Assembly (NCBI GenBank): GCA_035490315.1
Contig: DATHET010000115.1
Span: 1-18,453, forward strand
DNA from: JADJQU01 sp035490315
GTDB taxonomy: Bacteria > Planctomycetota > UBA1135 > GCA-002686595
Length of the DNA stretch: 18,453 bases
Direction: 5' to 3'
Below the pieces are notes generated by a model, which made no database searches, was not told where the DNA came from, and worked only from the letters and a program-made list of their open reading frames with translations. This document shows positions 7,017-14,104 of this stretch, piece by piece. The position numbers were made by a program, and so were the translations under genes. The first letter of the stretch is position 1; every line of letters begins with the position of its first letter.

Positions 7017-8144
7017 ATGCGAGCGCCGCGACCTGGATTCATGCTGCTTCTGGCGACGATTCTCTGCGGCCAGACCCTCGCGCAGGCGCAGTTTCCGCTC
7101 TCCAGCGAGGGAGCGCTCGACGAGACCGAGCTGGGCTACGCCACATTGGAGATCCGCTGCGAGCGATCCAGCTACTACGTCCAGGAGCCGATCGCGATCG
7201 TCGTGCACTTCGGCTTCGAGAAGCAGATCTTCGAGGAGAAGCTCGTCCCGCTGTTCCGTCCGCCGATGGACATCTCCGTGCAGGTCCAGGCTCCCTGGCT
7301 CGCGAATCTCTCCGGCGCGACGCCGCTCGAGCCGACCGAGACCGAGCCGGCCCAGGCGGATGGCTCCAAGACCTTCGTGCTCAACGACGCCCTGGCCCGC
7401 GCGCGTCCCGTGCCGGACCTGCGCGTCGATGGCCGGGAGTTCCGGAGCTACGAATTCGAGCGCACGTTTCTCGCCACGGCCCCGGGAAGCCTGGAATTGC
7501 CCGAGTCGCAGCTGCGATTCGCCTACGGGACGCGCTGGAACGAAGGCTATGTCACCGACCACGTGCTCGTCGATCGAGTCGAGGCCTTCGTGCGCGGCGC
7601 GGGCCGCAGCTTGACGATCCTGCCGCTGCCGGAAACCGGGCGTCCCGAGGGATTCAGCGGCGCGGTCGGCCGCTTGAGCCTGCGCGGCGAGACCAGCGCG
7701 CGCGATGTCGAGCTGGGCTCGAGCCTCAAGCTCGTGCTGCAGATCAGCGGCGAGGGCAATCTCGAATTCTTCGACGCGCCGCGGCTCGAGCGCATCGAGG
7801 GCTGGCGCGTCAACGGCTCGACGGACCAGAAGTCGCGCGCGCTGCGCACGATCGAATACGACATCTCGCCCGAGAGCGCGCAGGTGACGCGCTTGCCGCA
7901 AGTCGCCTTCTCGTTCTTCGACACGACACCGCCGGCGAGCTACCGCACTTTGCGCACGGATGCGATTCCGATCGCGGTGCGAGCAGCGGCCTCGCAAGCG
8001 AACGGCAAGCAGCAGACCGGCGAGCCGACGCGAGAAAACGCGCCAGCGTGGCCGATCGGCGTCGCGATCGGCTTCGCAGCCCTCGCGGCGGCAATCGGCG
8101 GTGCCCTCTGGCTTCGCGGCCGTCGCAGCACAAGTCCCGGCTGA
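7017..8144 (+). CDS. BatD-like membrane-anchored periplasmic protein
   Basis: 375 aa from the ATG at 7017; an in-frame GTG at 6999 with AAGG 5 nt upstream would add six residues. The signal peptide ends at about AQA (residue 24). The body is built of beta-rich repeats: VQEPIAIVVHFGFE, FERTFLATAPGSLELPESQL, then LPETGRPEGFSGAVGRLSL followed by LKLVLQISGEGNLEFFDAP and VAFSFFDTTPPASYRTL. The GxxGR, GEGNL and FxFFD...Y pattern is typical of BatD (oxygen-tolerance) proteins. A membrane helix lies at the end (IGVAIGFAALAAAIGGALWL) before a short basic tail. BatD proteins usually sit in a MoxR-BatA-BatB operon with VWA-domain partners; none of those is next to it here. Its function is thus only assigned by family: envelope stress or protein-complex assembly at the membrane. 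It converges on the thioredoxin-PDZ gene with a 6-nt gap. Confidence 0.75.
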   Translation: MRAPRPGFMLLLATILCGQTLAQAQFPLSSEGALDETELGYATLEIRCERSSYYVQEPIAIVVHFGFEKQIFEEKLVPLFRPPMDISVQVQAPWLANLSGATPLEPTETEPAQADGSKTFVLNDALARARPVPDLRVDGREFRSYEFERTFLATAPGSLELPESQLRFAYGTRWNEGYVTDHVLVDRVEAFVRGAGRSLTILPLPETGRPEGFSGAVGRLSLRGETSARDVELGSSLKLVLQISGEGNLEFFDAPRLERIEGWRVNGSTDQKSRALRTIEYDISPESAQVTRLPQVAFSFFDTTPPASYRTLRTDAIPIAVRAAASQANGKQQTGEPTRENAPAWPIGVAIGFAALAAAIGGALWLRGRRSTSPG

Positions 8145-8150
8145 ACGCGC

Positions 8151-9533
8151 TCAGCGCCCGTTCGCCGTCGCCTTGTACTTGACGTCGCGCTCCCGGCCCT
8201 TGTTGTCGCGCACGTGCAGCGTGACTTCGTCGCCCGGCTCGAACGCGAGGCGGAACAGCGACATGAAATCCCGGCCTGAAACATTGGGAGACTTGCCGTT
8301 GACCGCGACGATCACGTCGCTGATGGTCAAGCCCGCGTTGCGCGCGAGCCAGGCGGCCTGGTCCTTGCCGAAGTAGGGCCGGATCGCCATGCGATCGGGA
8401 TGGATGCCGAGCTTTTTCTTCTCTTCGTCCTTGATCGCGTTGGGCCAGGCGAATCCGGGGTGCGCGCCGATGTTTCCGCCCGCGATCGACTGACGCCAGC
8501 CCAGCTCGACCCGCTTCCAGCCCGGCTTGAGGTCCAGGATGCCCTGCATCAGCTTGCCCTTGCGCAGCCAGCGCAGCTCGAGCGGCCCGCCGTCGACGGC
8601 GACGCGCTGCATCACCGTGCGCAGATCCGCCTCGCTGAACAGCTTCCGGTTGATCGCGGAGGCGATGCGGTCGCCCACCTCGATGCCCGCCGCCGCCGCG
8701 GGCGAGCCCTCGCTGACCTTCGCGACCAGGAGACCGTCGTCGCGCAGCACCTGGATCCCGATGTTCTCGGGGTAAGGCCAGATCTGCAGGTCGCGCTGCT
8801 TGTCGAAGGTCTTCGCGTCGATCGCCGGCTGGCGCAGGATCTCCGCGACCTGGTGGCAGTGGATGCACTCGATCGGATTCTCCTTCACGAAGCGGCGCCC
8901 CCAGGAGGCGAAGCCCGGCAGATCGAGGGCCGTCACCGGCTTGTCACCGCGCAGCGGCTTGACGTCGACTTCCCAGTCGGCGTGGCGTGGATCGAAGTGG
9001 TGGTCGAGCACGCGCTTCAGGGTCGCGGCCAGGCCGTTGACCGAGATGCGCGAGCTGTCACCCTTCTCGTCCTTGCCGCCGAACACGCCGTAGATGCTGC
9101 CCTGCGGCGAGAGGAACCAGCCCCACCACGACAGGTCGAGATCCTGCATCGACTGCATCGGGAACTGGCGCAGGTCGAGGGATTGGACATTGGTCAGGCG
9201 CACCGTGACGAATTGCTGCAACAGCGGCGTCAGGATCGGTCCGCCTTCGAGGACGGCCGCGTCGAAGTCGGCGCACTGCTTGCACGGCAGGCAGCGCAGG
9301 ACCACGAACAGCGGTCGTCCCTCGCGGGCGGCGATCGCCTGGGCCTGCTCGAGATTGGTGAACCAGGTCAGCACCGGCCGCGGGGCGGGCCAGCGGCCCT
9401 GCGAAGGACCGAGGATCTGGTTCCAGTTGCGCTCGCGCACCGGCTTGGGCCCATCCTCGGCGGGATTCTGGGCCCAGCACAGGGCCGCGGCGATCGCGAA
9501 GGGAGCGAGGAGGATGGGCCAGGGGCTTTGCAT
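8151..9533 (-). CDS. Secreted thioredoxin-like / CxxCH / PDZ fusion protein (Trx7/PDZ type)
   Basis: 460 aa. A signal peptide covers residues 1-21 (ending CWA|QN). A thioredoxin-like domain at about 55-180 has a CxxCxxC site (Cys81, Cys84, Cys87 in LRCLPCKQCADFD) after the strand RPLFVVL. ECIHCHQ at 222-228 is a CxxCH motif (Cys223, Cys226, His227), the covalent haem c attachment signature. Two PDZ-like domains follow: about 255-330 (LLVAKVSEGSPAAAAGIEVG) and about 380-455 (GLTISDVIVAVNGKSP). This architecture matches what is annotated as Trx7/PDZ domain-containing (seleno)protein, in which some members have selenocysteine in the redox site; here all three positions are Cys and no in-frame TGA occurs. 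It probably acts in the periplasm in thiol or electron transfer, but the substrate is unknown. The start is ATG with no clear Shine-Dalgarno sequence. Confidence 0.8.
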   Translation of the reverse strand: MQSPWPILLAPFAIAAALCWAQNPAEDGPKPVRERNWNQILGPSQGRWPAPRPVLTWFTNLEQAQAIAAREGRPLFVVLRCLPCKQCADFDAAVLEGGPILTPLLQQFVTVRLTNVQSLDLRQFPMQSMQDLDLSWWGWFLSPQGSIYGVFGGKDEKGDSSRISVNGLAATLKRVLDHHFDPRHADWEVDVKPLRGDKPVTALDLPGFASWGRRFVKENPIECIHCHQVAEILRQPAIDAKTFDKQRDLQIWPYPENIGIQVLRDDGLLVAKVSEGSPAAAAGIEVGDRIASAINRKLFSEADLRTVMQRVAVDGGPLELRWLRKGKLMQGILDLKPGWKRVELGWRQSIAGGNIGAHPGFAWPNAIKDEEKKKLGIHPDRMAIRPYFGKDQAAWLARNAGLTISDVIVAVNGKSPNVSGRDFMSLFRLAFEPGDEVTLHVRDNKGRERDVKYKATANGR

Positions 9534-9650
9534 GGAACGAAATCCGGACGGAGCTGGAGGAGGCTGTGCACTTTAGACTCCGCCACCCTGATCCGATCTG
9601 CAACAGCGATTTGTGGCGCCGCGGACTCCCCCACCCTGACCCCTCGAAGC

Positions 9651-10688
9651 TTGCCCTCCTCTCCCAGCGCTGGCGCCAGCCCCGACCTGCCGACGATCTC
9701 GGTGGTCGTGCCCGCCTTCAACCAGGCCGCGTACTTGACGCGCTGCCTGGATGCCCTGGCCGGCTCGAGCGTCGAGCACGAGCTGATCGTCGTCGACGAC
9801 TCGAGCAGCGAGGCGGCGGCCATTTCGGTCATGCAGCGCGCCGGAGCCGGTTATCTGCGCCTGGAGAAGAACAGCGGGCCGGCCGTGGCGCGCAACGCGG
9901 GGGCGCGCAAGGCTCGCGGAGAGATCGTCGTGTTCATCGATTCGGACGTGGTCGTCCGAGCGGACACGCTGGAAAAGCTCGCGCGCGTCTTCACCGACGA
10001 GCCCGCGGTCGACGCCTGCTTCGGGTCCTACGACGAGCGGCCCGACGCGACGAGCGTCGTCAGCACCTACCGCAATCTGCTGCACCACTACGTGCACCAG
10101 ACCGGGCCGCGCGACGCGACGACCTTCTGGGCCGGCTGCGGAGCGATCCGCCGCGAGGTCTTCGTCGACATCGGCGGATACGACGAGCGCTTCGCGCGGC
10201 CTTCGATCGAGGACATCGAGCTGGGCATGCGCCTCTGCGCCGCGGGTCACACGATCCGGCTTGCGCCGCAGATCCAGGTCAAGCACCTCAAGCGCTGGCG
10301 CCTGGCCGAAATGGTGCGCGTCGACGTGGTCTGTCGCGCGATTCCCTGGACGCATTTGTTGTGCGAGCGGCCGGGCACCGGCGCGGACTTGAATCTCGCT
10401 CGCGCGCAGAAGCTGTGCGTCGCCCTGGTGTTCCTGGCGCTTGCGAGCCTGCCCGTGGCGATCGTCGCTGGAGCCCTGGGACATGGCTGGTGGTGGTTGC
10501 TCGCGCCACTCGTCCTGCTCCTGCCCGTGCTGTGGATCAATCGTGGTTTCTACGCCTTGCTGGCGCGGCTGCGCGGCGTGTCCTTCCTGCTGGCCGGCGT
10601 GGCGCTGCACCTGCTCTACTACCTCTATGCAGGCCTCGCCTTCTTGTGGGCTCGCGCGACGCACGAGAAGGGCCGCGACGTGGTTTGA
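9651..10688 (+). CDS. Family 2 glycosyltransferase with C-terminal membrane helices
   Basis: 345 aa from a TTG at 9651; no ATG or GTG lies in frame between the upstream gene and the first strand, so the start is uncertain. The GT-A domain begins with ISVVVPAFNQAAYLTRCLDA, then ELIVVDDSSSE (Asp49/Asp50, nucleotide binding), NSGPAVARNAGA, and IDSD at 96-99 (the DxD metal site). FWAGCGAIRREVF, GGYDERF and EDIELGMRL (Glu187-Asp188, acceptor/catalytic motif) follow. After KHLKRW there are three hydrophobic helices (about 255-275, 280-297, 309-335), which would anchor it with the catalytic domain in the cytoplasm. Such enzymes add sugars to lipid carriers or surface glycans. The open frame continues far upstream antisense to the thioredoxin-PDZ gene, but that part is a GC-driven artefact. 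Its 3' end overlaps the start of the PHP-type lipoprotein gene, so the two may be co-translated. Confidence 0.8.
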   Translation: MPSSPSAGASPDLPTISVVVPAFNQAAYLTRCLDALAGSSVEHELIVVDDSSSEAAAISVMQRAGAGYLRLEKNSGPAVARNAGARKARGEIVVFIDSDVVVRADTLEKLARVFTDEPAVDACFGSYDERPDATSVVSTYRNLLHHYVHQTGPRDATTFWAGCGAIRREVFVDIGGYDERFARPSIEDIELGMRLCAAGHTIRLAPQIQVKHLKRWRLAEMVRVDVVCRAIPWTHLLCERPGTGADLNLARAQKLCVALVFLALASLPVAIVAGALGHGWWWLLAPLVLLLPVLWINRGFYALLARLRGVSFLLAGVALHLLYYLYAGLAFLWARATHEKGRDVV

Positions 10689-12642
10689 CGGCCTGCTCGG
10701 CGCCGCGCTCCTCTTCGCGGGCTGCTCGCAGGAAAGCAAACCTCCGCTTCCCGCGCCCAAGCTGACTGCGCCGGAAGCACCGGCAGTGCGCACGGCGAAG
10801 CCCTCGGTGCGCGACGATCTCCTGGCCGATCTCGCGCGGCCGCGCCACGCCTCGGATGGCGGCGGGCGCGCCTGGATCGAGCCCATCGAAGGCCGGCCGA
10901 TCGCCGTGGTCGCGGGCGAAAGCAGTGCCTGGCGCGTGGTCTACGAAGCCGGCGAGCTCGGGATCGCCGCGGGCGGCTCGCTGTTCCTGCAGATCTCGCC
11001 CTTCTGGGGTTGGTCCACGCCGCAAGTCGAAGCACCCGAGGCCGCGGGCTTCACGCGCGTGAGCACTGACGCCAAAGGAGTCGGGCTCGACGCGCAGACG
11101 CTCGACGTCCAGCTGCTCGCCGTGAAGATCTCCGGACGAGGCCTCGCGCGGGGCGAGCGCGTGATCTTCGACTACGGCGCCGGCCCAAGCGGCGCCAAGG
11201 CCGACGACTTCGCCGAGAGCTGCTCGCGATTCTGGATCGCCGTGGACGGCGACGGCGACGGCGTGCGCCAGGCGCTCGCGGATTCACCCTGCGTCGACGT
11301 GCAGGCCGGTCCGCCGGCAATCCTTTCGGCGGTCGCGCCGACCAGCCTGCGGCCTGGCGAAACGGGAAAGCTGCACATCGCCCTGCTCGACGCCGCCGGC
11401 GACGCGGGCGTGCATGCACACGCGGTCCTGCGTTTCGAAGCAGCGCCTGCCTGGCTCAAGTTCGACACGAAGCTCGAGCTGCGGGCCGATCTGGGCTCGA
11501 GCTGCGTGCTGCCCTTCACGCCGACCGAGGAAGGCATGTTTCGCTGGCGCGCCGTGGCCGCGCTCGACGATGGCCGCGAGCTCTCCTGTTCGATCGGTCC
11601 GCTGCTCGTCTCGGCCACCGCGCCGCGCGTGCTCTGGGCCGATCTCCATGGTCACAGCGGAGAATCCGACGGCACGGGCAGCGTGGAAGCCTACTGGCGT
11701 TACGCGCGCGACATCGCCGGCCTCGACGCGGCTTCCTTGACCGACCACGACCATTGGGGCATGCGCTTCCTCGATCGAACGGGATCGGATTGGAAGGCCT
11801 TCGCGGCAACGGCGCGCTCCTTCGACCAGCCGGGATCCTTCGTCGCCCTGCCCGGTTACGAGTACACCGATTGGATCCACGGCCATCGCTGCGTGGTCTG
11901 GTTCGGCGACGAGGCGGAGCTCTACTCCTCGATGGATCCGCGCTACGACACGCCGCAGGAACTGTGGGCCGCCTTGCGCGGCAAGCGCGCCTTGACCATC
12001 CCCCACCACGTCGGCGGCGGGCCGATCGCGCTGGACTGGAGCATCCGATCCGATCCCGAGCTCGAGCCCGTGGTCGAGATCGTTTCCGTGCACGGCTCGA
12101 GCGAAGCGCAGGACAGCGACAAGCGCATCTACGCGCCGGTTCCCGGCAACTTCGCGCGCGACGGCCTCGCGAACGGCAGCCTGCTCGGCTTCATTGGCAG
12201 CGGAGATTCTCACGACGGCCATCCGGGACTCGCGCAGCTCGGCGGCCACTATCCCTGCTCTGGGCTAGCGGCCATCGTCTGCGAGGAGCGCACTCCGGCC
12301 GCGTTGTACGAAGCCCTGCGCTCGCGCCGCGTCTACGCCACCAGCGGCGCCAGGATTCTCTTGCGCTTCTCTTTCGCGGGCCAGCCCATGGGCGCGGTCG
12401 CGAGCATGGCGGACGTGGCGAAATCGAGCCAGCTCTTCGCGCGCGCGATCGGGACTTCACCGATCCGGCGCATCGACGTGATCCTGGGCGGCGAAGTCGC
12501 AATCAGCGTGGAAGGCGACGGAACGGCCGAGCTGGTCGTGTCGGGCGCATTGACGGATGTTCGCGCCGGCGACTGGGTCTATGTGCGCGTGGTCCAGGCA
12601 GACGGCGAGCTGGCCTGGTCGAGCCCGATTTTCGTGCGCTGA
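10627..12642 (+). CDS. PHP-domain (CehA/McbA/DUF3604-like) metallohydrolase lipoprotein
   Basis: 671 aa from the ATG at 10627. The start overlaps the glycosyltransferase gene by 62 nt; no nearer ATG or GTG lies before the signal. A basic segment (ARRTRRAAT) precedes a hydrophobic core and a lipobox-like FAGC (Cys33), so the mature protein is probably a lipoprotein. Residues about 80-330 form a beta-rich region, including an FWIAVDGDGDGVRQ loop. The catalytic PHP domain starts at ADLHGHSGESDG (Asp339, His341, His343) and has LTDHDH (373-376), IPHHVGGG (His460-461) and GSGDSHDGHPG (Asp527, His529), a full set of expected metal ligands. HRCVVWFGDEAELY and TPQELWAALRG fit the CehA/DUF3604 group. 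Characterised relatives hydrolyse carbamate esters or phosphoesters, but most are of unknown substrate. The C-terminal ~100 residues are another beta domain. Pairing with a glycosyltransferase suggests an envelope role. Confidence 0.8.
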   Translation: MQASPSCGLARRTRRAATWFDGLLGAALLFAGCSQESKPPLPAPKLTAPEAPAVRTAKPSVRDDLLADLARPRHASDGGGRAWIEPIEGRPIAVVAGESSAWRVVYEAGELGIAAGGSLFLQISPFWGWSTPQVEAPEAAGFTRVSTDAKGVGLDAQTLDVQLLAVKISGRGLARGERVIFDYGAGPSGAKADDFAESCSRFWIAVDGDGDGVRQALADSPCVDVQAGPPAILSAVAPTSLRPGETGKLHIALLDAAGDAGVHAHAVLRFEAAPAWLKFDTKLELRADLGSSCVLPFTPTEEGMFRWRAVAALDDGRELSCSIGPLLVSATAPRVLWADLHGHSGESDGTGSVEAYWRYARDIAGLDAASLTDHDHWGMRFLDRTGSDWKAFAATARSFDQPGSFVALPGYEYTDWIHGHRCVVWFGDEAELYSSMDPRYDTPQELWAALRGKRALTIPHHVGGGPIALDWSIRSDPELEPVVEIVSVHGSSEAQDSDKRIYAPVPGNFARDGLANGSLLGFIGSGDSHDGHPGLAQLGGHYPCSGLAAIVCEERTPAALYEALRSRRVYATSGARILLRFSFAGQPMGAVASMADVAKSSQLFARAIGTSPIRRIDVILGGEVAISVEGDGTAELVVSGALTDVRAGDWVYVRVVQADGELAWSSPIFVR

Positions 12643-12867
12643 AATCCGTTCTGGCGATCGCGCGCGACATGGCGCACGGAAATTCTTTCGCGCTGCGGCC
12701 TCTGCGCCGCGGCAAGGGCCTCTGGCCGCGCGCGCACGTGCCGATTGTGCAAAGTGCGGTTTTTCATTCGGATCGGCCGTGCGCTTCGTCGATTCGTGGG
12801 ACGGGGTAGGGTTCGAACAAGAGTTGCGCATCAGCGTGACGCGGGAATCGGGGTGCGAGGGAAATCC
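12643..12867. other. Intergenic region upstream of the pilin-like operon
   Basis: 225 nt without a convincing gene. The first half has GCGGCC and GGCCGC inverted words and the direct repeat GGCCTCTG (about 12697 and 12716) that could form a GC-rich hairpin after the PHP-type gene, but no T-tract follows. The second half is less GC-rich. It contains TAGGGT at 12807-12812 with TTCGTC 16 bp before it, a weak sigma-70-like promoter candidate placed about 55 nt before the operon's first start. I saw no sigma-54 type -24/-12 pair here. Confidence 0.4.
12857..12862 (+). promoter_or_regulatory. Ribosome-binding site of the first pilin-like gene
   Basis: GAGGGA lies 5 nt before the ATG at 12868. It decides between this start and longer in-frame readings that would put about 40 extra residues before the pilin-type leader. 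Confidence 0.7.
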
Positions 12868-13443
12868 ATGATAGTCGGGAAAAATCGGCGGGGGCCGAAA
12901 AGATCGAGTCGCGGTCTCACGCTCGTCGAGCTTGCGATGGCGATGACTTTGCTCGCGATTGCGCTCGTCGGCTATGCAAAGACCGTGGCGAATGCCTCGG
13001 TCGCGACGAGCACTTCGCGCGAGGTCGTGCTCGCCAGCGAAGCCGGCCGGCGCATGATCGAAACGCTGCGCTCCGAGGATTTCGCCACGATTTTCGCCCG
13101 CTACAACTCATCGGTGGCGGACGATCCCGGTGGAGTCGTGTCTCCCGGCGCGAACTTCGCGATCACCGGGCTGGATGCAATTCCGATCGACGTGGACGGA
13201 CGGCCGGGCGAGATCATTTTCCCCGTGACCCTTGTCGGTGGAGCGCCGCAGCTGCTCGAGAACGTCGTGGACACGAAGCTCGGCATGCCCTCGGACCTCA
13301 ACGGCGACGGCATCATCGACGGCATCGACCGCGCGACGACCGCGCCGCTCTATCAGAATCTTCCGGTGATCATCCGCGTGCGTTGGCGCGGTATCGGCGG
13401 GCCCGGAGTGGTCGAGTTCCAGACTGTGCTGGGAGACATCTGA
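12868..13443 (+). CDS. Type IV pilin-like minor pseudopilin (PilV/GspI-like)
   Basis: 191 aa. A basic leader (KNRRGPKRSSRG) is followed by the class III cleavage site G16|LTLVE, with Glu at +5 of the mature protein, and a hydrophobic helix AMAMTLLAIALVGYAKTV. This is the prepilin-peptidase substrate signature for type IV pili and type II secretion pseudopilins. The helix is followed by AGRRMIETLRSEDFATIFARYN, typical of the PilV/GspI subgroup. A loop DLNGDGIIDGID at 143-154 reads as a dockerin/EF-hand calcium site (DxNxDG...D), which is unusual in this subgroup. The protein probably joins the tip complex of a pilus or pseudopilus. It is the first gene of a four-gene operon; its stop TGA overlaps the next ATG by one base (TGATG). 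Confidence 0.85.
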   Translation: MIVGKNRRGPKRSSRGLTLVELAMAMTLLAIALVGYAKTVANASVATSTSREVVLASEAGRRMIETLRSEDFATIFARYNSSVADDPGGVVSPGANFAITGLDAIPIDVDGRPGEIIFPVTLVGGAPQLLENVVDTKLGMPSDLNGDGIIDGIDRATTAPLYQNLPVIIRVRWRGIGGPGVVEFQTVLGDI

Positions 13444-14102
13444 TGCGCGCCTGCAGAACAGCACACAAGGCTCGCGCCGGTTTCACCCTGCTCGAAATCG
13501 TGTTCGCGGTGGCGATCCTGGGCCTGGTGCTCGGATCCCTGACCGGCGTGCTCGACTCGACCCGCAAGGGCTACGGCCAGGGCTCGGCGGGCGCTCGCAC
13601 GCAAGCCGACGCTCGCCGTGCGATCGACAGGATCGCGGGCGAGCTCGAGAACGCGGGGCTGCTCACGCTCTTCCCGATTCCGATCGCGGTCGCGGCTTCC
13701 GATGAGCTGTTCCAGACCGTGGCCGGAGTCAATCCCGCCACCTCGGCGATCATTTTCAATCCCAGCACACGCCTGAGGTTCGCTTACGAGCCGGGCGAGG
13801 CGAACAACGGCCTCGACGACGACGGCGACGGCCTGATCGACGAAGGCCAGGTCATCTTGACGCGCAACGTCGGTCAGGTGGACGAGATCTCGACCACGCT
13901 GGTGCGCGGCGTCTCGGAGTACCTGGAAGGCGAGACAGGAAACGTGGGCGACGAAAACGCCAATGGATTCAACGACGAGCAGGGCTTCTGCATGACGCTG
14001 CAAGGCAGCCTGATGCTCCTGCGCATCACCCTGGAGAGGCCGGTGGCGGAAGGTCGCCCGGTCCTCGCAAGTGTCGAAACGGCTGTGAGACTCAAGAACT
14101 GA
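13443..14102 (+). CDS. Type IV pilin-like minor pseudopilin (PilW/GspJ-like)
   Basis: 219 aa. The leader MRACRTAHKARAG ends at the class III cleavage site G13|FTLLE, with Glu at +5, followed by the helix IVFAVAILGLVLGSLTGVL. The next segment (ARTQADARRAIDRIAGELENAG) is the usual amphipathic continuation in PilW/GspJ proteins. Two acidic loops look like calcium sites: LDDDGDGLIDEG (124-135) and GDENANGFNDEQG (169-181). Acidic DGDG loops of the first kind are common in PilW-like proteins. The start is fixed by the TGATG overlap with the preceding gene. The protein is expected to sit in the tip complex of a pseudopilus with its two operon partners. No core ATPase, platform, secretin or major pilin gene is present in the window, so the host machine must be encoded elsewhere. 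Confidence 0.85.
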   Translation: MRACRTAHKARAGFTLLEIVFAVAILGLVLGSLTGVLDSTRKGYGQGSAGARTQADARRAIDRIAGELENAGLLTLFPIPIAVAASDELFQTVAGVNPATSAIIFNPSTRLRFAYEPGEANNGLDDDGDGLIDEGQVILTRNVGQVDEISTTLVRGVSEYLEGETGNVGDENANGFNDEQGFCMTLQGSLMLLRITLERPVAEGRPVLASVETAVRLKN

Positions 14103-14104
14103 AC

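Noticed and set aside
8140..8155. GCTGA-ACGCGC-TCAGC hairpin at the two convergent stop codons as a terminator
   Set aside because: Only a 5-bp stem without a T-tract, formed mostly by the two stop codons themselves; it could be chance.
9273..9293. Selenocysteine site in the thioredoxin-PDZ gene
   Set aside because: All redox positions are Cys codons and there is no in-frame TGA, so no recoding is needed.
8400..9650. Upstream extension of the GT2 frame (about 417 extra residues)
   Set aside because: It is antisense to the thioredoxin-PDZ gene and has the composition of a GC shadow.
12643..12867. Sigma-54 promoter before the pilin-like operon
   Set aside because: A TGGC word occurs near 12670 but no GC/TTGC element follows at the required spacing.
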